Assembly: GCF_000227135.1 (NCBI RefSeq)
Contig: NC_018228.1
Span: 158,970-222,969, forward strand
Direction: 5' to 3'
DNA from: Leishmania donovani
Taxonomy: Eukaryota; Euglenozoa; Kinetoplastea; Trypanosomatida; Trypanosomatidae
DNA: 64,000 nt
In this document: positions 56,130-64,000 of the stretch, one piece after another
Numbering within the stretch: the first letter of the stretch is position 1
Layout of the letters: the number at the start of each line of letters is the position of its first letter
Notes under the pieces: generated by a model
Databases searched by the model: none
What the model was told of the DNA's origin: nothing
What the model saw: only the letters and a program-made list of their open reading frames with translations
Program-made: the position numbers and the translations under genes

Positions 56130-58295
56130 CCTCTTTCACAATGTGTGCCGACGCGTGCGCGTCGGCGTGCCGGTGCGGCTCTCGTTTGTGTGTGTGTGTG
56201 TGTGTCTTTCTCACCGCGCGTCCACACGATGCCTAGTCCCTACCCCACCCCACTCCCTACTCCACCACAGCGGTTGTGATGCGTGAGTCCTGCGCTCGTG
56301 AGGCCCCCCCCCCACTCCACACACCCCACATCCCTCGTGTGGGGCGGGGGGAGGCGCTCCAGCTCTCTCGCTCGGTGTGGGTGCTCCTATCGACCTTGCT
56401 CTCTCTCTCTCCTCTCTGTCAGCGCTTGGTATCTGCCTATCTGCCTACATATATATATATATATATGCGTATAAACATCTATACACTTATTGGTGGGTGG
56501 GTGGGTGGCAGACGCTCCTGTCTCTAACTCTGCGTTGTCCGAAGCAGACGCTCATCGATGTACCCATCCCATCTCCCTCCATCAACCGATCCTCCTTCTC
56601 TTCCGCGCGTGCTGCTGTCCTTGTTCTTGTTTCCGTGTTGTTGTCGTCATCGTCTTCTGTTGATACGGCAGGCAACGATCATCATGGTGTCCATGATGAT
56701 CCTCCATCTCTCTGCGTGCCTGCCTGCCTCTCTGTTGGCCCGTGTGGTTCCGTGCATGTGTTTCTCTACCGACAGTACTCGCCGGCGCCATCCCCTCCTC
56801 CTCCCTCCGCCGCCGTCCCCCGCTCACTGTCATGTGAGCTTGAGCATCTCATGTCTCCGGCTCTCTTTGCGGCGTGTGACGTCGCTTTTTCGTGTCGTCG
56901 AGTCTCCTCGTGCTCCCACCTCCCCCCCCCTCCCTCCCTCCCTCTCCTTGCGTCTGCATCCGTCGGTGTCCGTGTGCGGATCTGCCGCCGCGCTGTGCGC
57001 ACGAGAGTATTGGCTGCCACCAGTGAGCATGTCTCTGCTTGAACCTCCATATACGCCTGACCGCGCACACACACGGGGCACACCGCGAGAGACGCACCAA
57101 GCGCCTGTGTATGTGTGTGTGTGTGTGTACCAGAAGGAGACGGAGACGTACAAGACTCGTCGTTCTGCGTGGTGACGCCAACGGATTCGCTTGCGACCAG
57201 CTCATGGTGGTTTGCGGTAGATGCTAAGAAAGGAGTGCGGAGGAAGAAAAGACGCCGCACCCACGCGCACACGCGCGTGGGTGTCTTTCTGCTTTTTTAT
57301 TTGATGCCCCAGTGTGCGGCGGTGGATGCCGAATCTCTTGGTTACCCAAATCACCGGTCGTATCACTGGCGTGGCCCGTCTCGGCGTAGGTGTCGTGATC
57401 GCAACGATCAGCTTGCACTTCACCATCGTTGTTGTCCTTGTTAGGCGGGGATGGCCGACGTGGTAATCCCGAAGGCGTGCCTTGGGCATGCTGACGACGC
57501 GCTCCCCCCACCCCACCCCACCCCACCCCCTGCCTGGGCGTGCGCTCCTCCTTGCCGTCGTCTCTCTGTCCTACGCCAGCAACCGAGTGTGTGTGCACAC
57601 ATCGCCCCTCCCTCCCCTACACGCACACACATACACATACACACAGACCAGAGGCCCGGCCGATGGCGACGACGATGCCCGACTCGCTTCATGGCCTCCC
57701 GTGCAACGCCCTCGCACACGCTCCTCCCCCGCCCTTCTCTCCTTCTCTCACCACACACGCACACGCGCATGCTGGCAAGGGAAGGGAAATACCTATACGC
57801 GCGCGCGCAGACCTCCACAAGACGATGAAGAGCGGTACGTGCAGCGCCTGCGCCCTCCCCTCCCCTCCTCACACACACTCTCTCTCTGCGTCGGCATTGC
57901 CCCTAGTCGCTCTTGTGCGTGTACCTGTGTGTAGCGTCGCGCACGTCTGCGCCACGCAGGCCAACGGCGCAGGGATCGGAAACGAGCACTGCAGAAGGGG
58001 GGACCCCCCCCACGCACAAGCGGTCGCGGCCAAGGCACCGCGCGCACTCGCTTCGTAAGGTGGGGACTGTCCAACCTCGCGCCACCGTCACCGCCACCGC
58101 CACCACCACCACCCGCCATTAGCCCTCTGAACCCCTGAAGAAGACGGCAGCTGCTCTCTCGCTCGCCGACCTCGCACGTGGTGAGGCCCCTCCCCTCTTC
58201 CTCCGTTGTGTCCATCTCACGCGTTGTGCTGTGTCGTGTGCGTGCATTGAGCAAGAAGCAACGCACCAGTGCCCGCAGCACGATCACGTCAGCCG
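56130..58295 (+). promoter_or_regulatory. Long intergenic spacer, 2.2 kb, with inverted repeat copy 2
   Basis: No supported gene. (TA)n at about 56448-56465, (TGGG)n near 56491-56506, (TG)n near 57107-57128, and the 387-bp repeat copy 2 at 57469-57855. A pyrimidine tract at about 58186-58204 is followed by AG at 58250-58251, giving a 44-nt 5' UTR for the UBA3 gene. Confidence 0.5.
57469..57855 (+). repeat. 387-bp inverted repeat, copy 2
   Basis: Reverse-complement partner of 53385-53771, same length. The mismatches I saw are GGGCATG versus GGGTATG near the left end and ACCTCC versus ACGCCC near 57810. Its left boundary is preceded by TGGTAAT, which is also present at the third copy near 43664 but not at copy 1. 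Confidence 0.92.
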
Positions 58296-59915
58296 ATGTC
58301 GTCACAAACGCCGTCGCGGCTGGCCTTCACGCAGGCAAGCGACGCACTGGCAACGCTAACCAGCCCATCCGCCCAGTTCGCCACCGCCGACTTCGACCCT
58401 GCACTGAAGGATTGGTCGTTTGTGAAGCCGCTGGTCGTCGGCGCCGGCGGCATCGGCTGCGAGCTCCTACACCTCCTCGCCCTAAGCGGCTTCGCACACC
58501 TCACCGTGATCGACATGGATCTCATCGAACTGTCGAACTTGAATCGTCAGTTTCTCTTCACGCATAGCGACATCGGCAAGGCCAAGAGCACCACGGCAGC
58601 GGCGGCGGTGCAGGCGCGATGCCCTGGAGTGTCCGTCACGGCAGTCGTCGGCTGTCTAGAGGATCAACCGGACGACTTCTACCGCAGCTTCGACGCGGTG
58701 CTGCTCGCTGTCGACTCGATTCCGGCGCGGCGCTGGATCAACCGCAAAGTCGCCGAAATCGCCAAGCGCGTCGTCGTCCCTACCCCTGCGTCCGCGTCGC
58801 CGCCCGCAGCACGGTCGACAGCACCGCCAGAGGACGCAGTAGCAGCCTCCACGGCACAAGCACCGGCTGTAGTGTACCGCGTCGGCGACTACGTGATGGA
58901 AGACGCCAAGCTGATCATCGACACCGGCACGGAGGGCTTCGAAGGGCACTGTCGAGTCATTCACATGGCGCACAACCGCACCCCATGCATCGAGTGCGAG
59001 ATGTACCTGTACAACGACGGTGCCACACGGGCAACGGTGCCGCTGTGCACCCTCGAGTCGGTGCCGCGCGCGCCGGAGCACTGCGTTCTCTACGTGCAGC
59101 TGAAGGAGTGGCCAGAGCATCACCGCCATCGGCGCCGGCGTCGCAGCCAAGGCGATGATGGCGACGGCGCAGTCGCTGGTGGAGGGTGCGAGGAGGACAG
59201 CAAGGACGGCGACAGGGACGAGCCACTGGACCCCGACAACGCCGAGCACGTGCGCTGGGTCGCGGAACGAGCACGAGCGCGCCAGGCCGCGTTCGGCATC
59301 GGCGGCGCTCCGATCGATGACTTGTTCACGGTCGGGGTGATCAAGAACGTGGTGCCCGCCGTCGGCTTCACCAACGCATACGTGGCGGGGCAGGCTGTGA
59401 CGGAGCTCATGAAGTGGTTGACGGGGTGTGCGCCGGAGTTGAACAACTACGCCTTTTACAACGGTGCCACCGAGACGGGTGTGTACACGAACGTCGAGCC
59501 GTGCCGCGGAGCCCCGATGCACGGCAGCGGCGACGTGGCGGGTCGCTGTCTGGTCTGCGAGCCGCGTCCCGTCGTCGCGGTCGACGCGAGTGCCGTCAGC
59601 GCTGTCGCGTTCCGTGACGGGCTCATTGAGCTGCTCGCGCCGGATGCCACCGCGGCGGCAATGCTGCGCAGGGGCATCGTCTTACTGGTCTTCCAGTCGG
59701 CGTCGAGGCTCGTGGAAGTGCCACTGCCGAACGCCGTCAAGGAAGCGGGAGCGGTGAAGCACGAGAGCATCGCCAGCATGCTCTGCGCCGCCGGCCACGA
59801 GGAATTTGTGAAGCAGTGGAAGGATGGTGCGCGCATGGCCACGGTGGAGTGCTTCGGCGCAGCCGACAACGCACGCGTGTCGGCGCTGGTGCAGTGGCGG
59901 GGGCCGCCTGTGTGA
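58296..59915 (+). CDS. UBA3: NEDD8-activating enzyme E1 catalytic subunit
   Basis: A 539-aa protein matching UBA3, which adenylates NEDD8 with its partner subunit and forms a thioester on its catalytic cysteine to drive cullin neddylation. The nucleotide-binding motif is VVGAGGIGCELLH (G49-G54), followed by DLIELSNLNRQFLF with the adenylation arginine. The catalytic cysteine is C251 in VPLCTLESVPRAPEHC, the UBA3-specific context. Zinc-binding CxxC pairs (CIEC; CLVC) and PAVGFTNAYVAGQAVTE are present, and the C-terminal ubiquitin-fold domain follows. Two insertions are unusual: an Ala/Pro/Ser segment near 167-190, and a basic then acidic run (HHRHRRRRRS...) shortly after the catalytic cysteine. 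The start ATG at 58296 is the first after the splice AG; the frame is open slightly further but without an ATG. Confidence 0.92.
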   Translation: MSSQTPSRLAFTQASDALATLTSPSAQFATADFDPALKDWSFVKPLVVGAGGIGCELLHLLALSGFAHLTVIDMDLIELSNLNRQFLFTHSDIGKAKSTTAAAAVQARCPGVSVTAVVGCLEDQPDDFYRSFDAVLLAVDSIPARRWINRKVAEIAKRVVVPTPASASPPAARSTAPPEDAVAASTAQAPAVVYRVGDYVMEDAKLIIDTGTEGFEGHCRVIHMAHNRTPCIECEMYLYNDGATRATVPLCTLESVPRAPEHCVLYVQLKEWPEHHRHRRRRRSQGDDGDGAVAGGGCEEDSKDGDRDEPLDPDNAEHVRWVAERARARQAAFGIGGAPIDDLFTVGVIKNVVPAVGFTNAYVAGQAVTELMKWLTGCAPELNNYAFYNGATETGVYTNVEPCRGAPMHGSGDVAGRCLVCEPRPVVAVDASAVSAVAFRDGLIELLAPDATAAAMLRRGIVLLVFQSASRLVEVPLPNAVKEAGAVKHESIASMLCAAGHEEFVKQWKDGARMATVECFGAADNARVSALVQWRGPPV

Positions 59916-60420
59916 GCGTAAGACCACGACGGCGTAGATGCGCGACGGGGAGAGCGGTGGTCCTGTCGCTGGTCACCCTTGCGCAGACTCCAGCGCGGGG
60001 GGAGGGGAGAGGGGGGAGGGTGCACCCTCCCGCCTCTTCGCTCTCGCGCGCTCTCTGCCTGGGGTTTGTCCTTCAGCTTGCGTATTCACGGTTCGCTCGT
60101 ACAACGCACACGCACACACAAGCGCGCGCCTGCACATCGCAGAATGTGCAGAGACGCTTTCCATTCTCGCTGCCGCTGCGGTGCGATCTGCCCAAGCGCA
60201 CAGATGCCCGTAAGGTCGGCTCGGCACGCACACCGCGCCCCACCCCCACCCTCCCCTCCTCCGCGCATCGTCGTGCCAACGACCCGCCACACACTTCTCA
60301 CCCATCGCCTTCTTCTTGCGCCCCCCCCTCCTCGTCCTCCTCCTCTACTCTGCAAAACGACGCCTGCTCCGACAAACCGCCACGCGCACGAGCCAGATCT
60401 ATCTCGCCCATAACAGCATC
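59916..60420 (+). promoter_or_regulatory. Intergenic spacer with trans-splice signal
   Basis: No gene. A C/T-rich tract at about 60297-60351 is followed by AG at 60391-60392 and 60395-60396, leaving a 5' UTR of about 25-28 nt before the ATG at 60421. Confidence 0.5.
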
Positions 60421-63400
60421 ATGCAGCCCTCGAGGACCGCTACGGTCACGCGAGCCCACCTCTCGCAGCTGCGACGTCTGCCAGGGTGTGCGGCATCGCC
60501 GTCGACGGCAGCGTCGGTCGCTCCCGTGCCCCTCGCGTCGTCGTCGATGATGATGAGCTCGTCTTTTCCATACAGAGGCCACGCTCTTGATTTCGCGGAG
60601 GCGGGAGCATCAGCGATGGCATCGCGAACGAGGGCGTGGCGTACTGCCGCCTTCGAGCTCCGAGGGCTTGGCAGCTTCAGGCTTTCGTCGCAGCCAAGAG
60701 GCCGGCGTTGCTACGCAACTAGTACCGCCACCGCAACGTCGGCCCAGGCGAGTACAGCAGCAGCGAGCGGGTCCGCATCCACGCAGCCGCAAACGGCACG
60801 GCGTCGCCACGTGATGGACCTCGGCAACAATCTTTCGGTGGTGCTCCCTGCCTCCGGCCCCTCGCCCACGCCGTCTTCGCCGAGGCACCATCGTGGCAGC
60901 CGCCGGCACCATGGCCGCACAAAGAGCGGGGCCACCGGTCATCACTCCCGCGGCGAGCATCGGTACGTCTCCACCGATGACGGCAGCACAGAGGCCAGCG
61001 CAGCGGACGGTGCCGTGCACGTGCAGTCGCGGGAAGCGTTGAGGCAGCCGCCTCGGCCTCGAAGGCACACGCGGCAAGCGACCCCGGCGTCGCTGCTGGT
61101 GGGGCAGCAGCGTGCTACCCAAGGAGAGCTGGAGGGCAATGAAGACGGCCTTCTCCGCATCCCTCGCACGGCGGCCGAGGCGGTCGCGCTGCTGGAGTGC
61201 GCGACGGTGCTGGAGGCGCTCGAGCTCTCTTCTTCGGCGCACTTGCCGCGGAGCACGGCGGCTCCGGCCTCGACGTCGACAGCGGCTGCACCGAGCGACG
61301 TGCGCGCCAACTTCGAAGAGCTGCAAACGCGGGCGCTGCCGCTTCTCTTCCACTTCGCGCGCGTTGCCGCCACGTCGTCGGCTCCGTTAGCCGGCGACGC
61401 AGCAGCGGCCGTCACCGACGCGAGGCTGGCAGCGGCGCTGCAGTGCCTGGCAGCCCATCTGCAGTACATGGCAGCGGCCACACGCACGGATGGGCTGCGG
61501 CACGTATCGGCGCTGCCGCCAGCGGTGGTCGTGGCGCTGTGGGAACAGGTGATGCCGTACGTGCACCAACGCGTTGGCGAAGCGGAGGCACCACCACTAC
61601 CGCCGTTACAAGGGAATCTCGCGGAGCTGGAGGAGGAGGAGGACGGCGGCGTGCACAAGAGCGCGGGCGAAGCAGTGACTTCAGGGCCCGGCGACGGCGC
61701 GGGCGCAACGACTGAGCTGCGGAACGCCGCGGGCGCTCTCGCATTCTCGGCAACCGCGGCAGCGACTCGCCCCGCTTCCACGGCCTCAATGAAGAACTCT
61801 GTGTACATGCCGCTTCGCCGCGCCCTTGCCCTGCACACGCGGCAGATCGCGTCCTTGCTGCCGCCGCCTGCCCTCGCGCTCGTGCTCACACGCATATACC
61901 AGTGCGGCGCGCTTTCCGATGACGTTCTTGGCCCAATCGCCGCCGACTACCTCGAGGCGCTGCGGAGGAGTGGGCCAGGTCAGACGGCAGGCGGCGGTGA
62001 CGTGATCGCGGCGCTGCGGCAGCGTGTCCTCCGGCTGCCGAGCGGCGACGGCCTGGGCGCGGCCCCACCGGCTGTCGCCTTTACCGGAGCCGCGGCCGTG
62101 ACAATGGCACGACTGCTGGGCCGCGCGGCGATACCCGGTCATCACCAACTCCACCGGTTCTTTCACCTTGCGTTGCTACCTGAGGTCACCCTAGCACTAG
62201 CGCGCGCGGCAGAGCGGGCCGCTCAGAACGTCGCTGACGAAGCCACGGGTGAGGCTGTCGAGGCGCTGCCTGGCGCGGCCGTGCTGCTGGACTTGACCGC
62301 GGCCCTACGCCACTACGCCGTCTCTGGGCACGCTGTCACGCACCTGACGACGCTCTGGATGGCGTACTTTGCGCGTCGCCCGTGCGCGGACGACGCCGCG
62401 GCCGCCTTGGCGGACTGTACGGCGTTGCTGCGAGCTCTGTCAAGCGTGCCATCCGCGTCCAACCGCACGCAGCGGCGGCAAGCGCGCAACATCCGTGTCG
62501 ATGGCGGCCACGGTGGATTGAACGCCCCGCAGCAGCGGAAGCAGCTGCTAAAGGTGACGGATGAAGACTACTACCCATTAATGGACGTTGTGTGCGCGCG
62601 GGTGTGCCGCGTGTGCAACCATCTGCAGAGTCCTGCCGCCACCAGCGACGTGGCGACGGTGGCCCCGACGCAGCTGCTGGCGCTGCTGTGTTTGTTGTTG
62701 CGTGTGAGCAGTCCGCACTGGGCCGAGACTTACGAGATTCTCGCCAGCGCCGTTCTCGCCGCACTCGCCTCCACGGCAGCTTCCCGTGCCGCCTTAGCCC
62801 CGTCACAGCCGGGAGACGAAGAGCTGGAGGGCTTGCTTCCTCTGGCTGCGGCACGGCGCACGCTGCACGCGCTGCTGCACCGCAACTCGCTCATCCCTGA
62901 TCATCCGCTGCATCGTGTACTGCTGCGGCGCCTTCTGCACTCGCCGGCTGCGATGACGGACACCGCGGTGGCGTCGCAGGTGCTGTTGGGGCTGGAGCTG
63001 ATGGTCCCCGAAGAGGAGGGCAGCGCGCACACCGATGGAGGCTCGATGACCACCGAGACGCCCGCGGCTGCGGAGGGCAGCAGCCGCAGCAAAAACGCTG
63101 TTGTGACCATTGCCGCCAGTGCATCTGCTAGGCCGACGGTGGCGCTTGTGGCAACCGCGACTGGCACGGCAGCCCAGACGTTCATGTCCACGGTCGCCAT
63201 CACCCCTGATGACCGCCACCGCGCCCTGCAGGTGTTTCGTCGGCTCGGCCGCTCCGTCACCCCCACCGCCTTTGTGGCGGGGCTGTGCGTCGTCGCGCTG
63301 GACACGCTCCCCCGCACCGCGCAGGTTGCCGTCGTGAATCACCTCACGTCCGTCGCCTCCGCCGTGTCCCCGTCGTACTTGGTCAAGGGCATGGACGCGG

Positions 63401-64000
63401 TGGTCCGTCAGCTGCCCTCGTCCGCCATCGACGATGTGTCGGTGCAGCATTGGTTTTCGCGCTTCACTGCCCGGGACGTTGTGCGACGCGTCGACCCTGT
63501 CGGCTGTGCCGTGCTGCTGGACATGCTGTCTGCGAACCCGCGGTACCAGCGCAACTGCGCGCTGGCGAAGGAGTGCATTACACGCCGCGTTGGCGTGGCG
63601 CTGCGGCAGACGGGGGAGGACGGAGCCGGCAACGACGCGGCGAGCGCCGTGTCTCTCGAGGCGCTCCCGCGCATTGTGGCGGCCCTGCAGCGCGCCAACG
63701 TCTTTCTGCCACAGTACTACTCGCGTGCGTGTCGGCTGTTGCTTGGTCAGGTGGAGCAGGCCCCTCTTGGTGAGATGCTGGAGTCGTTCGCGGTCGTCGC
63801 TGAGGCGTACATGAGCCGCCAGCGCAGCGAGGCGCAGGCGAGCGTCTTCAAGGATGTGTGGGAGCTCTTGCGTGGTCGTGTAATGGAAGAAGCAGGGCGG
63901 CTGGCGTTGCACGAGACGCTCATGGCCATCAACGGGTTTGCGGCGCTCGATGTGACGGACCACGCGCTTTTCGGCGTCCTCGTCTACCGGCTTTGGCTGT
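60421..64000 (+). CDS. Large predicted mitochondrial helical-repeat protein, truncated at the right edge
   Basis: By direct translation the frame from ATG 60421 stays open for 1193 codons to the end of the window, so the gene is 3'-incomplete. The N-terminus looks like a mitochondrial presequence. From the internal Met at 60616 it reads MASRTRAWRTAAFELRGLGS and ends in RRCYAT, a typical processing context; the upstream 65 residues are also positively charged and acid-poor. From about residue 280 on, the protein is dominated by Leu/Ala-rich amphipathic helices in repeating pairs (for example LAAALQCLAAHLQYMAAA, PTAFVAGLCVVALDTLPR), compatible with an alpha-solenoid such as those of organelle RNA-binding or RAP/FASTK-type proteins. 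No diagnostic motif is visible in the part present, so the family is left open. Confidence 0.82.
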   Translation, partial: MQPSRTATVTRAHLSQLRRLPGCAASPSTAASVAPVPLASSSMMMSSSFPYRGHALDFAEAGASAMASRTRAWRTAAFELRGLGSFRLSSQPRGRRCYATSTATATSAQASTAAASGSASTQPQTARRRHVMDLGNNLSVVLPASGPSPTPSSPRHHRGSRRHHGRTKSGATGHHSRGEHRYVSTDDGSTEASAADGAVHVQSREALRQPPRPRRHTRQATPASLLVGQQRATQGELEGNEDGLLRIPRTAAEAVALLECATVLEALELSSSAHLPRSTAAPASTSTAAAPSDVRANFEELQTRALPLLFHFARVAATSSAPLAGDAAAAVTDARLAAALQCLAAHLQYMAAATRTDGLRHVSALPPAVVVALWEQVMPYVHQRVGEAEAPPLPPLQGNLAELEEEEDGGVHKSAGEAVTSGPGDGAGATTELRNAAGALAFSATAAATRPASTASMKNSVYMPLRRALALHTRQIASLLPPPALALVLTRIYQCGALSDDVLGPIAADYLEALRRSGPGQTAGGGDVIAALRQRVLRLPSGDGLGAAPPAVAFTGAAAVTMARLLGRAAIPGHHQLHRFFHLALLPEVTLALARAAERAAQNVADEATGEAVEALPGAAVLLDLTAALRHYAVSGHAVTHLTTLWMAYFARRPCADDAAAALADCTALLRALSSVPSASNRTQRRQARNIRVDGGHGGLNAPQQRKQLLKVTDEDYYPLMDVVCARVCRVCNHLQSPAATSDVATVAPTQLLALLCLLLRVSSPHWAETYEILASAVLAALASTAASRAALAPSQPGDEELEGLLPLAAARRTLHALLHRNSLIPDHPLHRVLLRRLLHSPAAMTDTAVASQVLLGLELMVPEEEGSAHTDGGSMTTETPAAAEGSSRSKNAVVTIAASASARPTVALVATATGTAAQTFMSTVAITPDDRHRALQVFRRLGRSVTPTAFVAGLCVVALDTLPRTAQVAVVNHLTSVASAVSPSYLVKGMDAVVRQLPSSAIDDVSVQHWFSRFTARDVVRRVDPVGCAVLLDMLSANPRYQRNCALAKECITRRVGVALRQTGEDGAGNDAASAVSLEALPRIVAALQRANVFLPQYYSRACRLLLGQVEQAPLGEMLESFAVVAEAYMSRQRSEAQASVFKDVWELLRGRVMEEAGRLALHETLMAINGFAALDVTDHALFGVLVYRLWL

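Noticed and set aside
56377..57175. Open frames of about 200 codons between PLAC8-2 and UBA3
   Set aside because: Ser/Cys/Pro-rich translation of CT- and TG-rich spacer, poor codon bias, and alternative frames equally open.
62803..63963. Minus-strand open frame of 386 codons near the right edge
   Set aside because: Antisense to the open + strand gene, which has coherent helical periodicity; the minus translation is Arg/His/Gly-rich noise.
1..64000. tRNA, snRNA, rRNA genes or CRISPR arrays
   Set aside because: No A/B-box pairs with cloverleaf, no rRNA-like segments and no regularly spaced repeats were noticed; a dedicated tRNAscan/Infernal run would be needed to exclude short ncRNAs.

Overview
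The window looks like nuclear DNA from a trypanosomatid, most likely Leishmania or a close relative. The sequence is GC-rich. All 19 supported or candidate genes lie on the + strand without introns. They are separated by intergenic spacers rich in polypyrimidine, (CA)n/(TG)n and poly-G tracts, the usual layout of a polycistronic unit processed by spliced-leader trans-splicing. An RNA-editing ligase (REL1) that closely matches the kinetoplastid enzyme settles the lineage. From memory, REL1 and Ddi1 lie close together on chromosome 1 of L. major, so I infer synteny with that chromosome; this has not been checked. No strand-switch region, rRNA, tRNA, CRISPR array or autonomous transposon was seen.

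Layout. 0-6 kb: zinc-knuckle protein, U4/U6 snRNP protein PRP3, sideroflexin. 6-10.3 kb: a WD40 protein (WDR20/CreC-like) whose sequence is broken by two assembly artefacts; each is a 99-N gap flanked by an unmerged duplicate of the contig end. 11-21 kb: REL1, a 1877-aa TBCK-like RabGAP with degenerate kinase and rhodanese regions, and the retroviral-protease-fold ubiquitin receptor Ddi1. 21-28 kb: an EF-hand-like protein and an uncharacterised 901-aa protein. 29-41 kb: a GRP170/HYOU1-like Hsp70, the mitochondrial processing peptidase beta subunit, and a large ORC2-like protein with an N-terminal zinc-finger region. 42-50 kb: two low-complexity proteins, a 4.1-kb spacer with one possible small membrane-protein gene, and a 419-N gap. 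51-56 kb: two PLAC8-family proteins in tandem. 58-64 kb: NEDD8 E1 catalytic subunit UBA3, then a predicted mitochondrial protein running off the right edge.

The neighbours do not form a functional operon; in trypanosomatids co-transcription does not imply shared function. Themes are mitochondrial biology (sideroflexin, REL1, MPP-beta, the last gene), ubiquitin-type systems (Ddi1, UBA3, possibly the WDR20-like protein) and RNA/DNA information handling (PRP3, ORC2-like).

The most notable non-genic structure is a 387-bp, nearly identical inverted repeat at 53385-53771 and 57469-57855 that flanks the second PLAC8 gene. An internally deleted third copy lies at about 43664-43790. A separate 50-bp element is shared by 27843-27892 and 50028-50077. 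These look like dispersed degenerate repeats of the kind found in Leishmania 3' UTRs and could act as recombination substrates.
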